Notes: generated from the sequence alone by a model not told the origin. A stretch of 11,196 nt of DNA from Bryobacterales bacterium (GCA_003517725.1 DOZZ01000294.1:2210-13405), one strand, 5' to 3'. Positions 1-5,880 are shown, counted from the first letter of the stretch. A program made the numbers and translations.

Positions 1-1292
1 ATGTGGTGATTTGCGGTTCCATCGTTCCGGACAGCGAACCGCAAGGCCCCAATGGCGACGTTCGGGCCTTCGATGCGCGCACTGGAAAACTGCTATGGCG
101 TTTCCATACGGTGGCACGGCGGGGAGAGTTTGGCGGCGATACCTGGGAAGGGGACTCGGCCCAAGGCCGCGGCGGCGCCAATATGTGGTCCATCCCGACC
201 ATCGACATGGAACGGGGTATCGCCTTTCTGCCTCTTACGTCACCGTCGCATGACTACTATGGCGGGGACCGCAAGGGCGCCGGCCTTTTTGGCGATGCTC
301 TGGTTGCCGTGGAGGCGCTTACGGGCAAGAGGCTATGGTACTTCCAAACGATTCATCATAATCTTTGGGACTACGATATTCCAGCACAGCCGACGCTGGT
401 TACGGTGCGCCACAATGGCAAGTCGATTGATGCGGTGGCACAGGTTACTAAGACCGGCTTCACGTTTCTGTTCGAACGCACAACGGGTAAACCACTCTTC
501 GATATCGTCGAAAGGCCGGTCCCGGCCAGCGATGTGCCGGGTGAAGCGGCGTACCCGACCCAACCCTTTCCAGTGAAACCGCCGCCCTACGCGCGCCAGA
601 GTTTTCGCCTGGAGGATCTGACGGATGTTACTCCAGAATCGCGAGCTTACTGCGCAAAATTGATTGAAGGCGCGGTTTTCGGAACCCTGTTCACTCCCAT
701 CGGCCTGAAACCCACGGTTCTATTTCCCGGAACAAACGGAGGCGCGAATTGGGGCGGCGCCTCGTTCGATCCGGAGACGCATACGCTCTATGTGAACTCG
801 ATGGACGTGGGAATGATCTTCCGCATGGCGAAGATGCCGGAGACCGCGAAGCTACCCTACCGGACCCGCGGAGTAGGAGCGTCGCGGTTCTGGGACACGA
901 ATCGCTATCCCTGCCAGAAGCCGCCGTGGGGTCGCCTGACCGCCATCAACCTGGACACGGGCGAGTTCCGGTGGCAAAGCATTCTCGGCGTGGTGGACGC
1001 GCTGACCGAAAAGCACGTGCCTCCCACGGGAACTTCGAACATCGGCGGTTCCATGGTCACGGCTGGCGGCCTGGTCTTCATCGGAGCTACCAACGACAGC
1101 CGCTTTCGCGCGTTTGACAAGGATACGGGTAAGGAGTTGTGGACTTTCCGCTTGCCTGCCAGCGCGCATGCGACGCCCATGACGTTTGTATCAAAGAAGA
1201 ACAAGAAGCAATACGTGGTGATTGCCGCGGGAGGAGGTAACAAATACAACGACACCTACTCGGACTCTTTGTTGGCATTCTCGCTGCCCTAA
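1..1292 (+). CDS. PQQ-dependent (membrane glucose dehydrogenase-like) quinoprotein, 3' part
   Basis: This is the C-terminal 429 or so residues of a beta-propeller quinoprotein. The frame is open to the left edge, with the first whole codon at base 3, so the start lies outside the window. Enzymes of this family oxidise sugars or alcohols in the periplasm and pass electrons from PQQ to quinone or cytochrome. Visible signatures are HHNLWDYD near bases 351-377 and the VTKTGF strand, whose Lys codon is at 450. The Asp at 369 and that Lys are 27 residues apart, the same spacing as the PQQ-contacting Asp466/Lys493 pair of E. coli Gcd. GANWGG, the repeated TG(K/E)xxW propeller strands and a C-terminal AAGGGNKY follow. 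Five-helix membrane anchor and N terminus cannot be judged. Substrate is unknown. The next gene overlaps its end and encodes a plausible electron acceptor. Confidence 0.9.
   Translation, partial: VVICGSIVPDSEPQGPNGDVRAFDARTGKLLWRFHTVARRGEFGGDTWEGDSAQGRGGANMWSIPTIDMERGIAFLPLTSPSHDYYGGDRKGAGLFGDALVAVEALTGKRLWYFQTIHHNLWDYDIPAQPTLVTVRHNGKSIDAVAQVTKTGFTFLFERTTGKPLFDIVERPVPASDVPGEAAYPTQPFPVKPPPYARQSFRLEDLTDVTPESRAYCAKLIEGAVFGTLFTPIGLKPTVLFPGTNGGANWGGASFDPETHTLYVNSMDVGMIFRMAKMPETAKLPYRTRGVGASRFWDTNRYPCQKPPWGRLTAINLDTGEFRWQSILGVVDALTEKHVPPTGTSNIGGSMVTAGGLVFIGATNDSRFRAFDKDTGKELWTFRLPASAHATPMTFVSKKNKKQYVVIAAGGGNKYNDTYSDSLLAFSLP
1230..1246 (+). promoter_or_regulatory. Strong ribosome binding site before an ATA start codon
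   Basis: GGAGGAGG at 1230-1237 lies six bases before an ATA codon at 1244-1246. ATA opens the cytochrome frame just after an in-frame TAA at 1238-1240. The purine run also encodes the glycine-rich end of the quinoprotein (AAGGGNKY), so part of the match may be accidental. It nevertheless has the right position and spacing for the only frame that gives the cytochrome a signal peptide. Confidence 0.5.
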
Positions 1293-1675
1293 GGCTTTCC
1301 GCGGCGGGTGAACAAGCCGCGTTCGATCATCAGAAGCACGCACCGTTGAAACAGCCGTGCGTTTCCTGCCACCAAGGGGTCACTAGCGGGGATCTCGCGG
1401 GGTTCCCCTCGATGAAGCAGTGCCGGGTATGCCACGTCGAAATGGGCGAGCGCACAATACCGTCGCGGCGCGTCTACGAAGTGCCCGATTTTGTGTTCTT
1501 CAGCCACGCCAGGCATTTCGCCGCCAAGCTGGAGTGCCAGAGCTGTCATGGCGACGTTGCATTGCAGGCAAGCGTGCAGGCGCAACAGCCGGTCAGGATG
1601 AAGTGGTGTGTAGACTGTCATAAAAGCAGCAAGGCGCCCGCCGCTTGCAACACCTGCCATGAGTTGGGCCAGTAA
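1244..1675 (+). CDS. Exported pentaheme c-type cytochrome (c7/c3-like)
   Basis: The 143-residue frame has five CxxCH heme-attachment motifs: CVSCH (39-43), CRVCH (60-64), CQSCH (98-102), CVDCH (122-126) and CNTCH (135-139). FDHQKH and FSHARH before motifs 1 and 3 supply the extra histidines typical of bis-His ligation in cytochromes c7/c3. Residues 1-22 form a signal peptide with arginine/histidine, then LLGLFVGILAAL, then SAAG. The protein is therefore a periplasmic electron carrier. It overlaps the quinoprotein gene by 49 bases and is probably co-translated with it, taking electrons from that enzyme; this role is inferred. The start is the odd point. No ATG, GTG or TTG occurs between the upstream stop at 1238 and a TTG at 1346, which would cut off both the signal peptide and the FDHQKH ligand motif. 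ATA at 1244 is chosen for its ribosome binding site. The cytochrome call is secure, the start is not. Confidence 0.82.
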   Translation: MQRHLLGLFVGILAALRLSAAGEQAAFDHQKHAPLKQPCVSCHQGVTSGDLAGFPSMKQCRVCHVEMGERTIPSRRVYEVPDFVFFSHARHFAAKLECQSCHGDVALQASVQAQQPVRMKWCVDCHKSSKAPAACNTCHELGQ

Positions 1676-1687
1676 AGCTGGCGGGGG

Positions 1688-2524
1688 TTAAGGCGCTACT
1701 TCGAAGGGGAATTTCTGCTCGGCCGTCTGCTTGCCTTTGGCGTCGTTCAGCGTGATTGCCAGCGTGTAAGTGCCGGGGCGGATGGTCTTGTCCAGATTGA
1801 GCGACATGCCAGCCGGGACGTAGGGCTGGGGATAGAAGCCGGATGACTTTTCCGTGGCGGCCGAGGGCTGGCTGTAGAGACTTTTGCCCTCGGCGTTGAA
1901 GAGGGCTACGCCGTAGGAAACTTCGATGCTGTTTTCGGGGCCGAACTGGTAGCCGGCGATGTCGAAGCGCGCGAACACCTTGGCGCCCGGCGCGTAGGTG
2001 GGCAGGGGTAGCGGGTGCGGGTCGTCTTCTCCCTGGTAGAAGCCGAAGTTGCGGACCGTGAGCGTGGCGCTGGGCTCGACGGCGCGGGCGCGCACCGGAA
2101 TGGAGATATCCTGCTGGACGCTTTGGTGCGAGACCGTGTCAGTTACGCTGATGTGCGCTTTGTAGTCGCCGGGCAGCGCGATGGGCGGGATCGAGAAGAC
2201 TTCGCGGATGCGCGGGCGCCAGTTCTTGTCCTGCGGAGACACCTTGTCGGTGAGTTCGGATTGCACCGGCGACAGGATGGGCGTGCCCCGCGGGTCGACT
2301 GCGGTGAGGCCGTAGGTGAGTTGGATTTTCTGAAGCGGCGAGACCTGGTAGCCGGTGACGTAGACGCTCAGGTAGACGTTCTCGCCGGGCTGAAACTGGC
2401 CGTCGGCGGGCTGCCCGTCTTCGCTGAAGGAGACTTGCGATTGGACCAGGCGCAGCGCCGGAGCATCGGCCGCGGTTAATCCACATGCCGCCGCGAAGAG
2501 CAGCGCGCAGGCTCTAGATGGCAC
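1688..2524 (-). CDS. Exported protein with two tandem Ig-like beta-rich repeats, function unknown
   Basis: The protein has 278 residues if it starts at the GTG at 2524. That start is preceded by GAGGGG seven bases away and gives a clean signal peptide (ALLFAAACGLTAADA, residues 7-21). A start farther upstream would add an unlikely basic extension inside the previous gene. The mature part is two copies of one unit. FQPGENV (44-50) matches YAPGAKV (177-183), GYQ at 58 matches GYQ at 191, the TYG/SYG strands match, and LPGDY (117-121) matches RPGTY (249-253). The offset is a constant 132-133 residues. Each copy looks like a beta sandwich ending in a PGxY strand. I do not recognise a named family. 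It overlaps the lipoprotein gene by 11 bases and is last in the sigma-factor unit, so it probably acts in the periplasm or at the cell surface. It converges on the cytochrome gene with a 12-base gap. Confidence 0.75.
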   Translation of the reverse strand: MPSRACALLFAAACGLTAADAPALRLVQSQVSFSEDGQPADGQFQPGENVYLSVYVTGYQVSPLQKIQLTYGLTAVDPRGTPILSPVQSELTDKVSPQDKNWRPRIREVFSIPPIALPGDYKAHISVTDTVSHQSVQQDISIPVRARAVEPSATLTVRNFGFYQGEDDPHPLPLPTYAPGAKVFARFDIAGYQFGPENSIEVSYGVALFNAEGKSLYSQPSAATEKSSGFYPQPYVPAGMSLNLDKTIRPGTYTLAITLNDAKGKQTAEQKFPFEVAP

Positions 2525-3002
2525 CCGCGCGCCCCTCGGGATTGAAGTTGAGCGGGAGATCGATGTAAGCGAATTTGATGCTGTCCTCATCGCTGATCTT
2601 CAGTTTGTAGTGGCGCGGCTGGACGTCGAACACAACGTTGCCCTGCAGCGCCTCGGCGGGGTGCGCGGTGCGGACGCTGCCGATCCAGTTGGGCAGGCGA
2701 TCGCCGGAGGTGACTTCCTCGATCAGATTGCCGTCGTCATCGACCAGCGCCATGGAAGGCACCGGCAGGTCGCGGCTGCCGGCGTTGGCGATGCTGATGC
2801 GCACCACCAGGAAGCGATTTGCCGGAACACGCATGGCGGCGCCTTCGCCGAAACCCACGGACCACTGTGTATCGAAGACGTTGTAGATCAACGACCCGAC
2901 CTGAGCGCGCTCGCCCAGGGTGTAGACCGGAACGTGCCGTCTCTCCAAACCGCAACCAGACAGCATGAGCAGGGAGAGAGCCAGAACACTGCGCGATATC
3001 AC
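2514..3002 (-). CDS. Small predicted lipoprotein, function unknown
   Basis: The 162-residue product starts at a GTG (3002). It begins with a short basic and hydrophobic segment ending in the lipobox LSGC, with the lipidated Cys at 17, so it should be anchored in a membrane facing the periplasm. The rest is beta-rich. It includes a NRFLVVRISIANAG strand, polar loops and VVFDVQP, a pattern like the DUF4352/telokin-like immunoglobulin fold of many small bacterial lipoproteins. That resemblance is from memory and weak. There is no obvious catalytic residue set. The ribosome binding site is poor (GGTAG, rather far from the start). The gene lies 33 bases after the sensor-like gene, with a hairpin in the gap. 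Its 3' end overlaps the next gene by 11 bases, which points to translational coupling. Confidence 0.72.
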   Translation of the reverse strand: MISRSVLALSLLMLSGCGLERRHVPVYTLGERAQVGSLIYNVFDTQWSVGFGEGAAMRVPANRFLVVRISIANAGSRDLPVPSMALVDDDGNLIEEVTSGDRLPNWIGSVRTAHPAEALQGNVVFDVQPRHYKLKISDEDSIKFAYIDLPLNFNPEGRAGAI

Positions 3003-3011
3003 TAGAACAAT

Positions 3012-3030
3012 CTACCGCAATTGCGGCTAG
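3012..3030. repeat. Inverted repeat between sensor-like and lipoprotein genes
   Basis: CCGCAATTGCGG (3015-3026) is a perfect 12-base palindrome, flanked by CTA and TAG that extend the stem with one bulged base. It sits in the 33-base gap between two genes read leftwards and ends about 10 bases before the lipoprotein start. There is no strong T run after it, so a full terminator is unlikely. It could be a weak attenuator, an RNA-processing site or an operator. Confidence 0.4.
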
Positions 3031-3035
3031 CCAGG

Positions 3036-3389
3036 TCAGTGTTTGGCTTGCTCGACCATGCGGTCGAACTTCTTGCGCTGGCCGGCGTCGAGCACGTTGA
3101 GGACGCGCTGGCGGCCTTCGGCGAGGATGTTGTCGTAGTAGCGGGAAAAGTCGTCCAGGGTGGATTCGATGGATTCGACCTGGGCCTCGCTCAGGTTCAG
3201 TTCACGCTTCCACTTATCCATGACGATGGGCTTGCCGCCCTCGGTCCAGGCCGGCAGGTGGGTGGCATGGTGGTGCATCTGAGCGCGCATGCCGACCGCC
3301 CCGACTGCCGCGCCGGCCAGAAAAACCAGGAAGATGACCACCAGCGAGGTGGCCTTGCTCTGCACGGTGTCGGGTGGCGGCATCAACAT
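3036..3389 (-). CDS. Membrane-anchored Spy/CpxP/CnrX-like periplasmic protein (possible metal sensor)
   Basis: This 117-residue protein has a short cytoplasmic tail, one membrane helix (about 15-33) and a small helical periplasmic domain. Directly after the membrane comes a His/Met-rich patch, MRAQMHHHATH (34-44). The domain then has LNLSEAQ (64-70) and LDAGQRKKF (100-108), two LTxxQ-like elements of the Spy/CpxP/CnrX superfamily, and ends in His117. In CnrX and relatives such a domain binds metal and controls an anti-sigma factor. Here it follows an ECF sigma and an anti-sigma gene, so the same job is likely, although the ligand is not shown. The start is the ATG at 3389. A second ATG at 3383 is possible, and neither has a clear ribosome binding site. 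The gap to the anti-sigma gene is 25 bases. Confidence 0.72.
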   Translation of the reverse strand: MLMPPPDTVQSKATSLVVIFLVFLAGAAVGAVGMRAQMHHHATHLPAWTEGGKPIVMDKWKRELNLSEAQVESIESTLDDFSRYYDNILAEGRQRVLNVLDAGQRKKFDRMVEQAKH

Positions 3390-3414
3390 GACGGGATCAA
3401 CATGGAAGATAAGC

Positions 3415-3876
3415 TTAACGCTCGCGGTACCCGGCGAGCGTGACCATCATATTGGGGCGATCCTCGACCGGGTCATGCGCGGCGCTGACATCGTGGCTCG
3501 CGAGAATGGCTTCGGGGCTCGAGACAGAGGGCTGCGTGGAATCGTCCCGCACCACCAGGTAACTGCCCACGACGCCCAGGGTCAGCAGCGAAGCCAAAGC
3601 CACGCGGCGGCCAAAGGCGGATCGAAACGAAAACGGATTCCAGGCGGAACGCGCGGCCTGCGCCGTTTCAATGCGGCCGGCGAGGCGGGCGTAGAAGCCC
3701 GGCGGCACGCTAAATTCGCGATCGTCCTGACGCATGCTGGACAGAAGCCGTGAGACCGACTGCATTTGTTCGAGCGTGGAGCGCAGCGCCGGATCCTGAT
3801 CGAGAGCCTTCTGAAACTCCGGCGAGGGCCGGCCGCCCAGATAATCCTCAACTCCGAATTTGATTAAATCATCCAT
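3415..3876 (-). CDS. Single-pass anti-sigma factor, non-zinc type
   Basis: The protein has 153 residues from the ATG at 3876. AGGAG lies nine bases before this ATG, whereas a TTG at 3885 would touch the AGGAG directly, so the ATG is preferred. Residues 1-88 are cytoplasmic and helical, with the acidic start DDLIKFGVEDYL and the segment VPPGFYARLAGRIE (57-70). One membrane helix follows at about 91-109, then a short periplasmic tail. The protein contains no cysteine, so it is not a ZAS-type (HxxxCxxC) anti-sigma factor. The function comes from its place right after an ECF sigma gene and from its topology. It should hold the sigma factor at the membrane until the periplasmic partner signals. 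The last base of the sigma gene is 12 bases away and its TAG stop forms part of this ribosome binding site, so the two are translationally coupled. Confidence 0.75.
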   Translation of the reverse strand: MDDLIKFGVEDYLGGRPSPEFQKALDQDPALRSTLEQMQSVSRLLSSMRQDDREFSVPPGFYARLAGRIETAQAARSAWNPFSFRSAFGRRVALASLLTLGVVGSYLVVRDDSTQPSVSSPEAILASHDVSAAHDPVEDRPNMMVTLAGYRER

Positions 3877-3888
3877 ACCGCTCAACTC

Positions 3889-4572
3889 CTAAACTTTGCC
3901 TGCCGGTAAACCGGGTTTATCGATGCGCTGCGCCGCTTTGACCAGTTTCTGGCGCGCGCGAAACAATTTTACTTTGATTGTATTCTCGTTCATATTCAGC
4001 ATCCCGGCGAGTTCTTCGACGGAATAGCCTTCGACCTCCTTCAACATCAGGAGGTTGCGTTCTTCGGGCGATACCTTGGCCATCAGCTTGACGACGTAGT
4101 CGCGGCTGGCCAGCGTGACATCGGCGCCGGGCACGCGGTTGCCCGTCGGTTCCGAGTTTTCGACGCGGCGGACTTCGTCTTCGCTTAAATCGCTCTCATA
4201 GACCAGCTTGCGCACCTTTTTCTTGCGCAGGTAATCGAAGCACTCGTTGACCGTGATCTTGTAGATCCAGGTGATCAGCGAGCTGCGGAAATCGAAGTTG
4301 CGGATCGAAAAATAGATCTTATAGAAGACCTGCTGGGCGATGTCCTCGACGTCGTTGCGCTGGCGCACGATGCCGTGGATGATCGAAAACACCTTGGACT
4401 GATATTTTTGGACGATCTCCTGGAACGCGGCTTCGTCGCCCGACTGCGCCCGGCGCACCAGCGCGCCTTCAGGGGTGTTTTCGTAGTCCACTCGTGTCTT
4501 TGCCGCGACTTTATACCCGAAAGCGGGAGTTCCGAAAGCCGGTAACGGAAGCGCGTTGGAGACGGTTCCCAT
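3889..4572 (-). CDS. ECF (sigma-70 family, sigma-E-like) RNA polymerase sigma factor
   Basis: A 227-residue sigma factor from the ATG at 4572, with AGGTGG just upstream. Region 2 spans about 37-121: RAQSGDEAAF, then DVEDIAQQVF (74-83), the core-binding and -10 recognition part, then LITWIYKITVNECFDYLR with a basic KKK run. Region 4 spans about 160-215: SPEERNLLMLKEVEGYSVEEL, then the helix-turn-helix NENTIKVKLFRARQKL that reads the -35 element. There is no region 1 or 3, as expected for ECF factors. A GTG at 4491 (Val28) is an alternative start that removes a poorly conserved N-terminal stretch. The open frame runs on upstream across the erpA gene, but that part is antisense shadow. The gene heads the five-gene unit, and these factors usually control their own operon. 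The target promoter sequence is not evident here. Confidence 0.9.
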   Translation of the reverse strand: MGTVSNALPLPAFGTPAFGYKVAAKTRVDYENTPEGALVRRAQSGDEAAFQEIVQKYQSKVFSIIHGIVRQRNDVEDIAQQVFYKIYFSIRNFDFRSSLITWIYKITVNECFDYLRKKKVRKLVYESDLSEDEVRRVENSEPTGNRVPGADVTLASRDYVVKLMAKVSPEERNLLMLKEVEGYSVEELAGMLNMNENTIKVKLFRARQKLVKAAQRIDKPGLPAGKV

Positions 4573-4698
4573 ACGCCACCTGAGACGCGCCGCTAAGCCC
4601 CCCGGTTTCAAGACCGAAGCGCCTGTTGGCACATTAGCAGAAAATGCCGGGTTGCGGGCTCGCGGGGGTAGTCGGGAGCGCCGGTTTACGCTATTCTG
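4573..4698. promoter_or_regulatory. Divergent intergenic region, sigma unit versus erpA
   Basis: This 126-base gap must hold the promoters for both directions. Leftwards, an extended -10 element TGCTAATGT (complement of 4631-4639) is the best candidate; no convincing -35 lies 17 bases upstream of it. Rightwards, TACGCT (4687-4692) and TATTCT (4692-4697) stand six and seven bases before the GTG at 4699 and the ATG at 4705, and there is no ribosome binding site. A leaderless erpA message is therefore possible. No obvious ECF-type GGAAC element was found. Confidence 0.35.
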
Positions 4699-4704
4699 GT
4701 GAAT

Positions 4705-5028
4705 ATGGTGAATCTCACTCCAGTGGCGGTTAACAAAGTCAGGGAAATTCTGGAGGCCCAGAACCCCATGCCGAAGGGGCTGCGGCTGTCCGTAGTCGGC
4801 GGCGGGTGTTCCGGCTTCAGCTATTCGATGGCTTTCGAGAACACGCCGAATATGCTGGACAAAACTTATCAGTACGACGGGTTGAAGGTATACGTGGACC
4901 AGGCCAGCCTGCTGTACCTGGACGGCGCGGAAGTGGATTACGTCGAGACGCTCGAAGGATCCGGCTTCAAGTTCAACAACCCGCAAGTGAAATCGACCTG
5001 CGGCTGCGGCAGCAGTTTCAGCGTTTAA
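4705..5028 (+). CDS. erpA: A-type iron-sulfur cluster carrier/insertion protein, ErpA-like
   Basis: The 107-residue product is a HesB/IscA/ErpA family protein, which receives a 2Fe-2S or 4Fe-4S cluster from the assembly scaffold and hands it to apo-enzymes in the cytoplasm. The three conserved cysteines are present: one in GGGCSGFSY near residue 34 and two in the C-terminal STCGCGSSFS. The C-terminal part (VDYVETLEGSGF...NPQVKSTCGCGSSFS) is closer to E. coli ErpA than to IscA, which has CGCGESF. The family symbol is given on that basis, and a generic A-type carrier is the safe reading. The start could be GTG 4699, ATG 4705 or GTG 4708. ATG is chosen because MVNLTPVAV fits the family N terminus. 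There is no ribosome binding site. No other iron-sulfur assembly gene is nearby. Confidence 0.88.
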   Translation: MVNLTPVAVNKVREILEAQNPMPKGLRLSVVGGGCSGFSYSMAFENTPNMLDKTYQYDGLKVYVDQASLLYLDGAEVDYVETLEGSGFKFNNPQVKSTCGCGSSFSV

Positions 5029-5082
5029 GGGCAAGAGTCGCGGGGCATAGTCCCGACGCCGGTATCCGCCGGTGGCACCTCA

Positions 5083-5112
5083 TTGCCGTGCCAAGCGTTC
5101 TTCCCGTACGCT
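5083..5112 (+). promoter_or_regulatory. Possible promoter for the ParD-like gene
   Basis: TTGCCG (5083-5088) and TACGCT (5107-5112) are 18 bases apart. The expected transcription start falls on or next to the ATG at 5120, which has no ribosome binding site. An inverted repeat GGCAC (5074-5078)/GTGCC (5088-5092) overlaps the -35 element and could be an operator for the ribbon-helix-helix antitoxin. Both readings are tentative. Confidence 0.3.
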
Positions 5113-5119
5113 AACAGCC

Positions 5120-5365
5120 ATGGAAGTGCATTTTACGCCGGACCTGCAGGCCCAAATTGACCAGTTGATCACCGAGACTGGACGCACGCCCGACAAGCTG
5201 ATTGAGGACGCCATGGCCGGATACGTGGCTGAGCTTGTGCAGACACGCCAAATGCTCAACGACCGCTATGACGACCTGAAAAGCGGCAGAGTGACGCCTA
5301 TCGACGGCGAGGCCTTCTTTGAAGGTCTTCGCAAGCGCGAAGACGAGTTGTTGAATAAACAGTAA
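5120..5365 (+). CDS. ParD-like ribbon-helix-helix antitoxin
   Basis: The 81-residue protein has an N-terminal ribbon-helix-helix: strand VHFTPDL, then the helix QAQIDQLITETG, then a second helix TPDKLIEDAMAGYVAEL. This is the DNA-binding fold of CopG/ParD repressors. A helical, charged C-terminal tail (LRKREDELLNKQ) of the type that wraps the toxin follows. The ATG at 5120 is chosen because the frame upstream is basic and unlike the family. The stop codon overlaps the ATG of the ParE remnant (TAATG), the usual toxin-antitoxin layout. ParD proteins neutralise ParE and repress their own promoter. Here the partner toxin is broken, so this is an orphan antitoxin whose present role is unclear. Confidence 0.8.
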   Translation: MEVHFTPDLQAQIDQLITETGRTPDKLIEDAMAGYVAELVQTRQMLNDRYDDLKSGRVTPIDGEAFFEGLRKREDELLNKQ

Positions 5366-5603
5366 TGGCGGGTCGGGGTTTTGACCTTCATCCCCTTGCG
5401 GCTCAAGACATCGCCGACATCTGGGCCTTTATCGCGGAGGATAGCCCGCAAGGAGCCCGCCGCGTGCGAGAGGACATACTTCACGCAATTCGCGCCTTGG
5501 TGCCTTTCCCACATCTAAGGTCATAACCGCCCGGACCTGACCTCGCGCCCCCTGCGGTTTACCGTGGTCAAACGTGCACGGCGCTTGAATCGTTTTAGAT
5601 AAT
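5365..5603 (+). pseudogene. ParE/RelE-family toxin gene, frameshifted and internally deleted
   Basis: The first frame begins with ATG at 5365 and encodes 53 residues that look like the start of ParE (FDLHPLAAQDIADIWAFIAE, then RVREDILHAIRAL, then FPHL) before a TAA at 5524. Dropping one base in the run CTAAGG (5514-5519) continues the family motif in the next frame: GHNRPDLTSRPLRFTVVK from 5519 to 5572. The frame slips again. VHGA at 5574-5585, followed by TGA and IVL, resembles the C-terminal LHGARDI element, so about 15 residues between TVVK and VHGA are missing. The normal length is near 95-100 residues. ParE toxins act on DNA gyrase, but this copy should be inactive. It follows the ParD-like gene with a one-base overlap. 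Confidence 0.78.
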
Positions 5604-5620
5604 CAAGAAGGGCAGGCCCG

Positions 5621-5848
5621 ATGAACACGGAAGAGACGCCGATCGATCTCATCCGCGCACTTCCCGCCGAAAAGCAGGAGGAGATCCTGGTGCACGCGCA
5701 AAGCCTGCTCGCCAGTAACGCTGGAAATAAGGCTCCTCGGAAGAGTGGCCGGGGGCTTTGGGCGGATCTAGGCATCGATCTGACAGCCGAAGACATCGAG
5801 GGCGCCCGCCGGGAAATGTTGAAGAACTTTCCGCGAGACGATTTTTGA
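5621..5848 (+). CDS. VapB-like antitoxin (partner of a PIN-domain toxin)
   Basis: The protein has 75 residues. The N-terminal half is a helical segment of the type found in small antitoxins (IDLIRALPAEKQEEILVHAQSLL). The C-terminal half, GLWADLGIDLTAEDIEGARREM then NFPRDDF, is a pattern I know from short antitoxins encoded just before PIN-domain VapC ribonucleases, where this tail blocks the toxin. The ATG at 5621 is preceded by AAGAAGGG. The stop overlaps the next ATG (TGATG), as in intact vapBC pairs, but the toxin frame is lost after a few residues. The first half is not a recognisable DNA-binding domain, so self-repression cannot be claimed. Family assignment rests on motif memory. Confidence 0.72.
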   Translation: MNTEETPIDLIRALPAEKQEEILVHAQSLLASNAGNKAPRKSGRGLWADLGIDLTAEDIEGARREMLKNFPRDDF

Positions 5849-5880
5849 TGGCGGCAGTCGTTGCCGATACCGAGACGTTT
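5848..5880 (+). pseudogene. Remnant of a VapC (PIN-domain) toxin gene
   Basis: The ATG overlapping the antitoxin stop opens with MAAVVADTE. VVADT plus the following residue is the first strand of PIN-domain toxins and contains their first catalytic Asp (usually VADTHALIWYL). After Thr8 the similarity ends. The frame runs on through promoter-like and leader sequence into the first codons of rplA, stopping near 6033, and is plainly not a PIN domain. A normal VapC has about 130 residues. Deletion or replacement of all but the first eight or nine codons is the simplest reading. Confidence 0.55.

Noticed and set aside
1346..1348. TTG as the cytochrome start
   Set aside because: It would remove the signal peptide and the FDHQKH motif needed for heme ligation and has no ribosome binding site; a c-type cytochrome must be exported for heme attachment.
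2015..2479. 154-codon plus-strand frame
   Set aside because: It is antisense to the two-repeat exported protein, whose minus-strand frame has a signal peptide and an internal duplication.
4573..5034. Upstream extension of the sigma factor frame on the minus strand
   Set aside because: It runs antisense to the erpA-like gene with low-complexity shadow sequence. ECF factors have no such N-terminal domain, and the ATG at 4572 has a ribosome binding site.
5041..5055. CGGG...CCCG hairpin after erpA as a terminator
   Set aside because: The stem is only four base pairs and no T run follows.
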